Part shown: one piece after another, positions 1-10,192 of the stretch
Layout: the number at the start of each line of letters is the position of its first letter
Numbering within the stretch: the stretch's first letter is position 1
Origin: Hordeum vulgare subsp. vulgare
Lineage: Eukaryota > Streptophyta > Magnoliopsida > Poales > Poaceae
Reading direction: 5' to 3'
Assembly: GCF_904849725.1 (NCBI RefSeq)
Contig: NC_058518.1
Coordinates: 331,784,581 to 331,848,580 of the forward strand
DNA length: 64,000 nt
Program-made: the position numbers and the translations under genes
Notes under the pieces: model-generated
Databases searched by the model: none
Seen by the model: only the letters and a program-made list of their open reading frames with translations
Told to the model about the DNA's origin: nothing

Positions 1-497
1 ACCCCGCTGCCACGGGAGGGATGGACAATAGATGTCATGCAAGTTATTTTCCCTAAGCACGTCTGACTACATACGGAATACATGCCTACATTAGATTGAC
101 GAACTGGAGCTAGTTACTTATCTCTCCGTGTTATAATTGTTGCATGATGAATCACATCCGGCATAATCATCCATCACCGATCCAATGCCTACGAGTCTTT
201 TACTACTGGTCCTTGCTACGTTACTTTGCTACTACTGCTGTCACTACTGCTACTGTTACTCTATTGCTACTGCTTTTACTTTGCTGCTACTGGTTACTGT
301 TGCTACTGCTGCTATCACCCTACTTTGCTACTGATACCTTGCTGCAGATACTAAATCTTTCAGGTGTGGTTGAATTGACAACTCAACTGCTAATAATTGA
401 GAATATTCTTTGGCTTCCCCTTGAGTCAAATCAATAATTTGGGTTGAATACTCTACCCTCGAAAACTGATGTGATCCCCTATACTTGTGGGTTATCA
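1..497 (+). mobile_element. Gypsy 5' LTR, 3' part (left arm, cut by window edge)
   Basis: This matches the right-arm LTR (17631-19041, minus) from its last ~480 bases to its end at GGGTTATCA (497). It contains a CTACTGCTAC/TTGCTACTG low-complexity stretch at about 215-330, a typical soft tract of these LTRs. By comparison with the 1411-bp right-arm LTR, roughly 0.9 kb lies left of the window. Confidence 0.85.
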
Positions 498-500
498 AGA

Positions 501-587
501 CTATTTTCTGGCGCCGTTGCGAGGGAAGCCAAAGTCAAGAATAGTCCCCCGTCAACATGCCTATTTTCTGGCGCCGTTGCCGGGGAA
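501..587 (+). other. Duplicated primer-binding site (tRNA-Asp type)
   Basis: TGGCGCCGTTGC occurs at 509-520 and again at 569-580, where it continues CGGGGA. The longer copy is complementary to the 3' end of plant tRNA-Asp, the primer used by Athila-class Gypsy elements. The two copies share about 20 identical bases (501-520 and 561-580), 60 bp apart. The right arm has one copy only (about 17601-17620), so the duplication is specific to the left arm. Confidence 0.75.
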
Positions 588-636
588 GCACAACTATATT
601 CTCTGAGTCAATTGGGCTTTACGTCTGCTGGTCACT

Positions 637-3140
637 ATGAGGAATCTGATAGATCCAAGAACTAAAGTCTTGCCCTCAACTACGAGGACAGGTAAGGAAC
701 TGCCATCTAGCTCTGCACTTGATTCACCTTCAGTTATGAGTAAGTTTGCGACACCACCTCCTGCTAGAAATTTTGATGTGTCGCCTATGCTTCATGATCC
801 TACTTCTGCAGCCCATGATGCTTATGATGATGCTATGCTTGATACTGCTTTGCCTCATGATGCTATGCTTGATACTGCTTTGCCACTAGGTGCATTCCTT
901 GATGCACAAATTGCTAGATTTGCTGCTAGATGTTATGATACTTCTGAAACTGCTGATACTATTGAAATAGAACCTGCTATTATGCCTGAATTGCCTGATA
1001 TGCCTGAGCGTTATGTTATGAAGGGAGATATAGTTGAGGATTTTCTTGCGTGTAAGGATAGCTATGAAGTTGAGAAATTACTACGCAAGTGGAAATAAAA
1101 ATCTTTGAACGCTAGGATGAAATACGACCCGAAGTTTGCCACTTCGCCTATCTTTGTGATCGATAAGGATTATGAATTCTCTGTCGACCCTGAGTTAATC
1201 ACTCTGGTCGAATCTGATCCTTTTCACGGTTATGAGTCTGAAACGGTTGTAGCCCATCTTACCAAACTGCACGATATAGCCACCCTATTCACGAGTGAGG
1301 AAAAGATTCGCCACTACTATATCCTAAAGCTGTTTCCTTTCTTGCTAAAGGATGATGCTAAGACTTGGTTCACTTCTCTTGCTCCTGGTTGTGTGCGTAG
1401 CCCCCAAGATATGGTCTACTACTTCTCTGAAACATATTTCCCCGCCCATAAGAAGCAAGCTGCCTTGCAGGGAATATACAACTTTCCTCAAGCTGAAGAA
1501 GAGAGTCTCCCACAAGCTTGGGGGAGGCTCGTCCAGCTGTTGAATGCTTTGCCTGATCACCCTCTTGAGAAGACTGAAATACTTGATATCTTCTATAATG
1601 GACTTACCGATGCTTCTAAGGACCACCTATCGAAGAGATCCATGGTCTTGATAACCCGATACAGGTAGTAGAAGTAAATTCTCTGCGTAGGTTTGATGAG
1701 AGTGATATTCCTTTTGATAAACCTACTAGCCTATGCCTGGATGAATTTGATAACTTTGTTGCCAAACAACAGAGTTTCAAAGATTATGTTAGCAGACAAT
1801 TGGAACAGAATGCTCGTATGCTTAGTCATTTAAGTGCTTGTGTGGACAGAAGCGTCAATGATCTTAAGCTCTTGAGTAAACATGCCTCTATGGTTACTAC
1901 TCAAGTAGAACAAGTACTTAAAGCTCAGAATGACTTGCTCAATGAGTTGAATGACAATTCTGTCAGAGTCGTCACTAGAGGCGGTAGAATGACCCAGGAA
2001 CCTTTGTATCCTGAGGGTCATCCGAAGAGAATTGAACAAGATTCTCAAGGAGTTAGCATTGATGCACCTAGTCATCCTAGAGAGAAGAAGAAAGATGATA
2101 GGAACTTGCACGCTAGCAACCCTGTTGCTGCTACACCTGAGAGTCCAAACGATGTCTCTGCCTCTCATGCTGAAACACAATCTGGTGATGAACATGAGCC
2201 TAATGATAATATCAATAGTGATGTTCATGATGATGCTCAACCTAGCAATGATAAGGATGTGGAGATTGAACCCGTTGATCTTGATAACCCACAACCTAAG
2301 AATAAGAGATACGATAAGAACGAATTCGCTGCTAGGAAGCACGGTGAAGAAAAGGAACCATGGGTTCAGAAACCCATGCCCTTTCCTCCCAAACCATCTA
2401 AGAAAAAGGATGATGAGGATTTTGAGTGCTTTCTTGAAATGATCAGACCTGTCTTTCTGCAAATGCGTTTGACAGATATGCTCAAAATGTCTCTGTATGC
2501 TAAGTACATGAAGGATATTGTGACTAATAAAAGGAGGATACCTGAGGTTGAGATTTCCACCATGCTCGCTAATTATACATTCAAGGGTGGAACTCCCAAG
2601 AAACTAGGTGATCCTGGAGTGCCCACTATACCTTGCTCCATTAAAGGCAACTACGTTAGAACTGCTTTATGCGACCTTGGAGCCGTTGTTAGTGTTATGC
2701 CTCTCTCTCTTTATCATAGGCTTGAACTGGATAAGTTGACACCCACTAAATTCTCTCTACAAATGGCCGACAAATCAACTGCTTTCCCTATCGGCATTTG
2801 CGAGGATGTGCCTGTTGTGGTTGCAAATGTCACTATCTTAACAGACTTTGTTATCCTGGATATTCCCGAGGATGATGCCATGGCGGTCATCCTCGAAAGA
2901 CCCTTTCTAAACACTGCAGGGGCTGTTATAGATTGCAACAAAGGCAATGTCACTTTCCATGTCAATGGTAATGAGCATACGGTGCACTTCCCGGAGAAAC
3001 AATACCGAGTACATTGCATCAATGCTATCGAAAAAACTTCATCGATTCTTATTGGGAGCTTTGAATGCCCTATTCCACCTGTTAAGATGAAGTATGATTT
3101 GCTTGTTGGGGATATACACATCCCCATTGAGGTAACCTAG
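637..3140 (+). pseudogene. gag-pr: Gypsy gag-protease, left arm (broken)
   Basis: This is the structural Gag and aspartic protease gene of an Athila-like Gypsy element. The first ORF (637-1098) ends at a TAA where the right arm has a GAA codon. The next (1105-1668) holds the retrotransposon-gag core (LKLFPFLLKDDAKTWFTSL, then FYNGLTDASKDHL). A deletion of about 229 bp relative to the right arm falls just after position 1632, between ACCTA repeats, and shifts frame. The last ORF (1800-3140) holds a charged linker, PWVQKPMPFPPKPSKKK, and the protease with active-site motif CDLGAVVSVMP (canonical DLGAS). No CCHC knuckle, reverse transcriptase, RNase H or integrase follows in either arm, so the family appears non-autonomous. 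The ORFs at 1830-2462 and 2714-3127 on the minus strand are shadows. Confidence 0.85.
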
Positions 3141-3690
3141 TGACTATTCGAAAATTCTCCGTTCTCTTTTGCGATTCGAAAAAGTTTGTCAAGGAGACTT
3201 GATCAACCTCATTGACGGATTTCTTTCGATGACCATGAGATGGATGAATCGAGGAGTCACAAACATGTGTTCCAAGCTTTCACCTTCGGTTGCTTAGAAG
3301 AAAAATGATAGGTTTAGTTTAGTTTTCCCTGTTTTCTGTTTTAGCGTCCCGTAGAAAAGTACCCCGAAAATAAAAGTTCTCCGAACGTCCTGAAAATGAA
3401 GTATGATTTTTCTGGACTTTTTGAAAAATATTGAGACGAAGAGCTAGTCTGGGGGCTGCACCAGTGGGCCACAAGCCCTGGAGGCGCGGGAACCCCCCCT
3501 GGCCGTGCCTACCTGGCTTGTGGGGCCCACGTGCACCCCCTCCACTCATTCTAGCTCCCATCTGCTTCTCCTACCTCCAGAAAAAATCGTTTCGCAGCTC
3601 AAACCCGTGTTCTTGCTCTTTTTGCTGGGATTTTCGTTCTACTTTCTCAAAGCACCATTCTCCGAACTGTTTTGGAGAAATTACTCCTTG
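3141..3690 (+). promoter_or_regulatory. Internal LTR-like block upstream of ORF2 (left arm)
   Basis: This non-coding block is collinear with part of the element's own LTR. Shared landmarks in the same order are ATAAAAGTTCTC, CCTGAAAAT, GAGCTAG, then GTGGGCCACAAGCCC and GGAGGCGCGG, and later CTTGTGGGGCCCAC. The GC-rich part (3462-3530) can fold as a hairpin with arms GTGGGCCACAAGCC and GGCTTGTGGGGCCCAC. The block lies between the protease stop and the spliced leader of ORF2, in both arms, so it is part of the family structure. A promoter role is inferred from LTR homology and position only. Confidence 0.55.
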
Positions 3691-3922
3691 GTAAGTGACT
3701 CCTCCATTGATCCAATTAGGTTTTGCTCTAGTGCCTTATACTTCGTGTATTTTTGCTACCTTGGTGACCCTGTTCTTGAGCTTTCCATGCTAATTTTAGC
3801 TGGTCCCAAGTAGTTTTGATGCGTAATATGGCCTCTAGGCACTTGTGGGAGTAGTTCCCACGAGTTTAGTTGAGCCTTGTTCACTTTTACTTAGAGTCAC
3901 TAAAAATTTCATAAATTTTCAG
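3691..3922 (+). other. Predicted 5'-leader intron of ORF2 (left arm)
   Basis: The donor TTG|GTAAGT at 3691 and the acceptor TTTTCAG at 3922 bound a 232-bp T-rich stretch that ends 18 bp before the ORF2 ATG (3941). The right arm keeps both sites (6350 donor, 6117 acceptor, 234 bp) despite divergence around them. This is a splice-site reading; no transcript evidence is available here. Confidence 0.5.
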
Positions 3923-3940
3923 AGATAGAAAAGGGAAAAG

Positions 3941-5098
3941 ATGAGGAGGTTCTTAAGAGGCTCTTCAAGCTGTGACCCCAAGGATGATGGAAGTGAGAAG
4001 AAGCCCAAGTATCCGGTCCCTCGAGTTGCAGAAGTTCGAGCATGCGAGTGGCCAAGCGATGTATTCTTACACGCCGCCGGACTTTATGAGGACTTTTATC
4101 ACTTGGTGGAGAACGCAGGCCTTATCGCCTTCGTTGAAGATAAGTGTCCGCAATACCTCCTCCTCACTAATATTTTCGTGCAAAGCTTTAACTTCTATCC
4201 AAGGAAGAACCCTCGTCTGGTTGAGCTCAAGTTATATGATTTCCCGAGTGCATGTCACTTCGGGATTTTTGCAATGTTTGCAAATTGCCTTATGTTGGGG
4301 ATATTCATGAACCTCGTCCATGGGACTTGGAGGCTTTCATCGATACAATTGTTGTAGGACAGGAGAGAGGAGTGTCTTGCGCTAGAGCTGCTAGCATACA
4401 TTTTCCCGTGCTTCGTTACTTTTCATTATTCGTGGGAAAATGTTTGATTGGCCGTGGGAAAGTTGGGTCCCTTAGCTCCCCAGATCTTGCAGTCTTGCGT
4501 GAAGCCCTTTATAATGATAAAACTTATAGCTTGGGCGCTATAGTAGCTCAACGGTGGAACACGAACCGTTCTAAAGGCGCTGTCTATGGAGGTATCTATG
4601 CTACCCGTCTTGCCACACACTTTGAGGTACCTATTAGACTGGACGAGGAAGAAGAGATTCTTCTTCCTGAGAGATATCTAGATTATGATAGCATGGTTCG
4701 CCATGAATTTCTTGATAGAGATACAAATAGAAGGATGATTTATAACCTGGTGTTTAGTCAGGGTACTCGTGAGACTATTACTTTGCCTGCTCGTTCTTTG
4801 TTCAATCTTCTTGGAGGCAGGTACATTATTATGCCCTCAGGCATCTACGCATATTGGGGCTTGGCCCAACCACAGGTGCCCGTGCCCGAGCCATCAGTCG
4901 AGTACCAGACGTCAGTTTATCAGTGGGAGCCAGAGGAGCTCACACAGCAGTGGCATCCTCAACCCACTCCGGAGTACCCCGGAGCTGGTTATTTCCCTCA
5001 TTGGGAGTACACAGCAGGCCTAAGTTGGTCTACTCCCAAGGAGGGAAATAACCAGCTCCGGTGTACTCCGGAGTGGACTGAGGATGCCACTTCTATGT
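3941..5098 (+). pseudogene. Gypsy-associated ORF2, left arm (frameshifted)
   Basis: This is the same protein as the minus-strand ORF at 6100-5093, starting MRRFLRGSS. The frame runs from 3941 to about 4240 and is then lost to a one-base indel near 4240-4255, where the right arm reads LYDIPQRMSLQDFCNVCKLPYVGD. The second frame resumes at 4252 and continues through the palindrome centre into its own reverse complement, ending at the TGA at 5098-5100. The left arm keeps codons lost from the right arm, with EELTQQWHPQPTPEYPGAGY after EELT. No enzymatic motif is visible. It may belong to the Athila ORF1-type family of plant retrotransposon proteins, but that is recalled, not searched. Confidence 0.7.
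5010..5030. repeat. Palindrome centre
   Basis: The left arm ends GGGAGTA (5003-5009) and the right arm begins TACTCCC (5031-5037). The 21-bp spacer contains AGGCCT. Both arms stop at almost the same place in ORF2, before any 3' LTR. Confidence 0.85.
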
Positions 5099-6100
5099 GA
5101 GCTCCTCTGGCTCCCACTGATAAACTGGCGTCTGGTACTCGACAGGTGGCTTGGGCACGGGCACTTGTGGTTGGGCTAAGCCCCAATATGCATAGATGTC
5201 CGAGGGCATAATAATGTATCTGCCTGCATGAAGATTGAACAGAGAAGGAGCAGGCAAAGTAATAGTCTCACGAGTATCCTGACTAAACACCAGGTTATAA
5301 ATCATCCTTCTATTTATATCTCTATCAAAAAAGTCATGGCGAACCATGCTATCGTAATCTAGATATCTCTCGGGAAGAAGAATCTCTTCTTCCCCATCCA
5401 GTCTAATAGGTATCTCAAAGTGTTTGGCAAGACGGGTAGGATAGATACGTCCATAGACAATGCACTTAGAATGGTTCGTGTTCAACTGTTGAGCTACTGT
5501 AGCGCCCAAGCTATAAGTTTTATCATTATAAAGGGCTTCGCGCAAGACCACAAGATCTGGGGAACTAAGTGACCGAGCTTTCCCACGGCCAATCAAACAT
5601 TTTCCCACAAATAATGAGAAGTACCGAAGCACGTGAAAATGAATGCTAGCAGCTCTAGCGCAAGACACTCCTCTCTGCTCTCCTACAATAATTGTATCGA
5701 TGAAAGCTTCCAAGTCCCGTGGACGAGGTTCATGAATATCCCCAACGTAAGGTAATTTGCAAACATTGCAAAAATCCTGGAGTGACATGCGCTGGGGGAT
5801 ATCATAAAGTTTGAACTCAACCATAGGAGGATTCTTCCTCGGATAGAAGTTAAAGCTTTGTACGAAGATATTAGTGAGGAGGAGGTATTGCGGACACTTA
5901 TCTTCAACGAAGGCGGTAAGGCCTGCGTTCTCCACCAAGTGATAAAAGTCCTCATAAATTCCAGTGGCGCGTAAGAACACATCGCTTGGCCACTCGCACG
6001 CTCGAACTTCTGTGACTCGAGGGACCAAATACTTGGGCTTCTTCTCACTTCCATCATCCATGGGGTCACGGCATGAAGAGCCTCTTAAGAACCTCCTCAT
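5093..6100 (-). CDS. Gypsy-associated ORF2, right arm (335 aa, nearly intact)
   Basis: This is an open frame of 335 codons in an otherwise decayed element. It starts MRRFLRGSS, 17 bases after the predicted acceptor of a leader intron. Visible features are a basic, serine-rich N-terminus, FYHLVENAGLTAFVEDKCPQY (about residues 50-70), a central CNVCKLPYVGDIHEP segment, CARAASIHFHVLRYFSLFVGKC, an acidic DGEEEILLPERYLDYDSM stretch and a proline-rich tail (AQPQVPVPKPPVEYQTP). It ends at a TAG where the left arm has CAG, so the last ~30 or more residues are lost. The function is unknown. It is not RT, integrase or a recognisable envelope protein: there is no signal peptide and no clear membrane segment. 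It may be an Athila ORF1-type protein. Confidence 0.65.
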   Translation of the reverse strand: MRRFLRGSSCRDPMDDGSEKKPKYLVPRVTEVRACEWPSDVFLRATGIYEDFYHLVENAGLTAFVEDKCPQYLLLTNIFVQSFNFYPRKNPPMVEFKLYDIPQRMSLQDFCNVCKLPYVGDIHEPRPRDLEAFIDTIIVGEQRGVSCARAASIHFHVLRYFSLFVGKCLIGRGKARSLSSPDLVVLREALYNDKTYSLGATVAQQLNTNHSKCIVYGRIYPTRLAKHFEIPIRLDGEEEILLPERYLDYDSMVRHDFFDRDINRRMIYNLVFSQDTRETITLPAPSLFNLHAGRYIIMPSDIYAYWGLAQPQVPVPKPPVEYQTPVYQWEPEELT

Positions 6101-6116
6101 CTTTTCCCTTTTCTAT

Positions 6117-6350
6117 CTGTGCAAATTTCTGAAATTTTTAGTGACTCTAAGGAAAAGTGAACAAGGCTCAACAAAACTCATAGCAACTACTCCCATAAGT
6201 GCCTAGAGGCCATATTACGCATCAAAACTACTTGGGACCAGCTAAAATTAGCATGCAAAGCTCAAGAATATGGTCACCAAGGCAACAAAAATACGCGAAG
6301 TATAAGGCACTAGAGCAAAAACTAATTTGACCAATGGAGGAGTCACTTAC
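6117..6350 (-). other. Predicted 5'-leader intron of ORF2 (right arm)
   Basis: Reading the minus strand, GTAAGTGACTCC starts at 6350 and GCACAG ends at 6117, giving 234 bp. The position matches the left-arm intron. Conservation of both ends in two diverged copies supports a real intron. Confidence 0.5.
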
Positions 6351-6899
6351 CAAAGAGCAATTTCCCCAAAACAGTTCGGAGAATGGTGCTTTGAGCAAAG
6401 AGATCAAAAATCCCAGCAAGAGGAGCAAGAACACGGGTTTGAGGTGCGAAACGATTTTTTCTGGAGATAGGAGAACCAGATGAGAGCAATAATAAGTGGA
6501 GGGGGTGCCTATGGGCCCCACAAGCCTGGGTGGCGCGGCCAGGGGGGTGCCCGCGCCTCCAGGGCTTGTGGCCCACTAGTGCAGCCCCCAGACTAGCTCT
6601 TCGTCCCAGTATTTTTCAAAAAATCCAAAAAAATCATACTTGATTTTGACGACATTCGGAGAACTTTTATTTTCGGGGTACTTTTCCACGGGACCCTAAA
6701 ACATAAAACAGGGAAAACCAAACTAAATCTATCATTTTTCTTCTAAGCAACCGTAGGTGAAAGCTTGGAACAGAGGTTTGTAACTTCTCGATTCATCCAT
6801 CTCATGGTCATCGAAGGAAATCCGTCAATGAGGTTGATCAAGTCTGCTCGACAAACCTTTTCGAATCGCAAAAGAAGACAGAGAATTTTCGAACAGTCA
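6351..6899 (-). promoter_or_regulatory. Internal LTR-like block (right arm)
   Basis: This is the counterpart of 3141-3690. The GC-rich hairpin lies at 6512-6576, with arms GGGCCCCACAAGCC and GGGCTTGTGGCCC and inner pairing between GGCGCGG and CCGCGCC. It holds no ORF beyond shadows. A promoter role is inference. Confidence 0.5.
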
Positions 6900-8696
6900 C
6901 TAGGTTACCTCAATGGGGATGTGTATCTCCCCAACAAGAAAATCAGACTTCATCTTAACAAGAGGAATAGGGCATTCAAAGCTACCAATAAGAATCGATG
7001 AAGTATTTTCGATAGCATTGATGCAATGTACTCGATATTATTTCTTCGGAAAGTGCACCGTATGCTCATTACCGTTGTCATGGAAAGTGACATTGCCTTT
7101 GTTGCAATCTATAACAACCCCTGCAGTGTTTAAAAAGGGTCTTCCGAGGATGACAGCCATGGCATCGTCCTCGGGAATATCCAAGATAAAAAAGTCTGTT
7201 AGACAGTGACGTTAGCAACCACAACAGGCACATCCTCGCAAATGTCGATAGGGAAAGTAGTTGATTTGTCGGCCATTTGCAGAGAGATTTCAGTGGGTGT
7301 CAAATTATCTAGTTCAAGCCTACGATAAAGAGAGAGAGAGAGGCATAACACTAACACCGTCTCCAAGGTCGCATACGCAGTTCTAACGTAGTTGCATTTA
7401 ATGGAGCAAGGTATAGTGGGCACACCGGGATCACCTAGTTTCTTGGGAGTTCCACCCTTGAAGGTATAATTAGCGAGCATGGTGGAAATCTCAACCTGAG
7501 GTATCCTCCTCTTATTAGTCACAATATCTTTCATGTACTTAGCATACGGAGACATCTTGAGCATATCCGTCAAACACATTTGCAGAAAGACATGTCTGAT
7601 CATTTCAACGAATCGCTCAAAATCCTCATCATCCTTTTTCTTGGATGGTTTGGGAGGAAAAGGCATGGGTTTCTGAACCCATGGTTCCCTTTCTTTACCG
7701 TGCTTCCTTGCAGCGAAGTCATTCTTATCGTATCTTCTATTCTTAGGCTGTGGGTTATCAAGATCAACAGGTTCAATCTCCACATCCTTTTCATTTATAG
7801 GTTGAGCATCATCATGAACATCACTATTGGTATTATCATTAGGCTCATGTTCATCACCAGATTGTGCTTCAGTATCAGAGAGAGAGACATCGTTTGGACT
7901 CTTAGGTGTAGCAACAACAGGGTTGCTAGCATGCAAGTTCCTATCATCTTTCTTCTTCTTTCTAGGATACTAGGTGCATCAGTGCTAATTCCTTAAGAAT
8001 CTTGTTTAGTTCTCTTCGGATGACCCTCAGGATACAAGGGTTCCTGGGTCATTCTACCGCCTCTAGTGACGAATCTAACCGAATTTTCATTCAACTCATT
8101 GAGCAAGTCATTCTGAGCTTTAAGTACTTGTTCTACCTGAGTAGTAACCATAGAGGCATGTTTACTCAGAAGTTTAAGATCATTGACGTTTCTGTCCACA
8201 CAAGCACTTGAATGACTAAGCATACGAGCATTTTGTTCCAATGGTCTGCTAACATAATCATTGAAACTCTGTTGTTTGGCAACAAAGTTATCAAATTCAT
8301 CCATGCATAGGCTAGCGGGTTTATCAAAAGGAATATCACTCTCATCAAACCTACGCAGAGAATTTACTTCTACTACCTGTATCGGGTTATCAAGACCATG
8401 GATCTCTTCGCTAGGTGGTAGATTTTTGACATCTTCAAATTTAATGTCTTTCTCTCGCATAGATTTCTTGGCTTCTTGCATATCTTCAGGATTGAGGAAT
8501 AGAATACCTCTTTTCTTCGGAGTTGGCTTAGGAGGTGCTTCGGGAATAGTCCAAGCATTCTCATTACACAAGATGTTATTCAATACAATCTCAGCTTGTT
8601 CTACGGTTCGTTCCCTAAAAACACAACTGGCACAACTATCTAGGTAGTCTTTGGAAGCATGAGTAAGTCCATTATAGAAGATATCAAGTATTTCAG
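6900..8696 (-). pseudogene. gag-pr: Gypsy gag-protease, right arm, 3' part (broken)
   Basis: Read on the minus strand this continues the gag that starts at 17560. It keeps about 229 bp missing from the left arm, including RERTVEQAEIVLNNILCNEN and PEAPPKPTPKKRGILF. The frame is open from about 8696 to 7993, breaks at a stop near 7990, and continues 7936-7199 through PWVQKPMPFPPKPSKKK to the protease, where the active-site loop is altered (YATLETVLVLC in place of the CDLGAVVSVMP of the left arm). An indel near 7199-7210 breaks the protease C-terminus. The family stop lies at 6900-6902. The gene is split by the Copia insertion at 8697-16868, with about 221 bp of gag (left-arm 1353-1573) lost at the site. 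Confidence 0.8.
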
Positions 8697-10178
8697 CACC
8701 GTATGCCCGACCACCGGATGTCCGACACTCATCGGAAATCCGGAAGTCCGTGTTATACAGCACAAGTTCTACTGGTGGTGGCTTCCGGATTTCCGATGAG
8801 TGTCGGACATCCGGTGGTCGGGCATCCGGAGGAAGCCGGATTTCCGAGATATAGTGCACACATTCTACTGGTGTTGACCTCCGGATTTCCGGAGCCTGGC
8901 CGGACGTCCGCCCCTCGGGCGTCCGGAGGGAGTCGGATTACCGAGATATAGAACTCAACTTCTACTAGTGCAGGCTTCCGGATTTCCGGGACTTGGCCGG
9001 ACATGCGAGCCTCGGACATCCGGAGGGAGCCGGAAGTCCGAGTTAAATGGCTCTGATTTCTCTGGTATAGGATTCCGGATTTCCGAGGTAGTCGGTCGTC
9101 CGGCCCTCGGACGTCCAGAGGAAGCCGGATGTCCGAGGCACTGGTTCTGTTTACACAAAACAGCAAAGCAGTGGAGATGTGGTCTGAGCAGAAAGTGATG
9201 ATGTATTTTGAGCAAGTTCATCGCAAAACCTGTGATCCCCTCTTAATAGTGCGGGATCCCTAAGGACTCAAGAATCATAAAAGAGTACTGATGATCCATA
9301 CTTGAGTGTATACTTTTATTCGTTGATCATCACTCCGCACAACTAACGTCAAAGGAACTGATCCCTTTGAGTTAGCCCTTTCACCTGAGCTTGATGTTGT
9401 TGTTCCTTCTTGGCTCAAGTTGAAAGCAAGACATGATGAAGTCTTCAAGTAGCTTTCCCATACACAATGCGGAAAGCCTAGCTTATGTATTTATCTTCAT
9501 TTCTCCACCATGTGTGAACATCCACAAGAATCAAGCATGTAGTGCTCAAGAACGCTTATCTTGATCTTGTCCTATCCACCATGTGAACATCCACAAGAAT
9601 CAAGCATGTAGTGCTCAGGAATGCTTATCTTGATCTTGTCCTTGTTAGCACATGAGATTGTCCTTATCAACACATGATCATTGACAATAGTTTCAATGAC
9701 ATATTCGTGCTGATCCACTTGAACTTGCACATCACAATCTTGATGACGATCACCACTTGACGTCATCCTTCATGGGTTGTATGAGATCTTCCTTTTGACG
9801 CAAGCCCAATGGAAACACACCTAACCCCCACATAGGAGTCTCACAAAGACCATGGGTTAGTACACAAACACGTAATGGACAATGCTTACCATACCATGGG
9901 ATCACTTGATCCCTCTCGGTACATCTTATACGCTTTGTGTGTTGATCATCTTGATTTACTCTTTGTCTGAGATCTTGATCAACCTAGTGTTTCTATGACC
10001 ATTCTTTGGATAATAACTTGAATAACATCCTGGTCAACATATAAACTCCTTGAACCCAACAGATGGACTTCAAGAAGTGCCTATGGACAAGTCCTATAAA
10101 TATAACTTAAAGCAACCATTAGTCCATAGGAGTTGTCATCAATTACCAAAACCACATATGGAGATATATGCTCTAACA
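8697..10178 (-). mobile_element. Copia LTR, 5' part (TGTTAGAGCATATATCTCC start)
   Basis: On the minus strand the LTR starts TGTTAGAGC at 10178, right after a purine tract. It runs left to the host Gypsy junction and lacks its 3' portion. The start resembles the LTR at 62752, as both share TGTGGTTTTGGTAATTGATG. Confidence 0.75.
8698..9150. repeat. CGGACGTCCG/CCGGATTTCCGG short palindromic motif array
   Basis: There are about twenty short, partly palindromic motifs built on GTCCGGACGTCCGAC variants (CCGGATGTCCG, CCGGATTTCCG, CGGACGTCCG), separated by 15-60 bp of unrelated sequence. It lies in the Copia LTR. A related array lies at the other end of the element (16671-16868). Confidence 0.8.
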
Positions 10179-10192
10179 ATCTCCCCCATTTT
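10179..10192 (-). other. Polypurine tract of the gag-only Copia element
   Basis: The minus strand reads AAAATGGGGGAGAT immediately before the LTR start TGTTAGAG, the normal place for plus-strand priming. Confidence 0.7.

Noticed and set aside
144..437. 97-aa leucine/tyrosine-rich ORF as a membrane protein
   Set aside because: It comes from the LTR trinucleotide-like tract and recurs in the right-arm LTR (17970-17692), so it is not a gene.
5964..6206. 80-aa plus-strand ORF opposite ORF2
   Set aside because: It is a shadow of the minus-strand ORF2 start. No independent support.
8698..9150. CRISPR-like array (short repeats with spacers)
   Set aside because: Repeats vary and spacing is irregular. 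It sits in a plant retrotransposon LTR in a eukaryotic context.
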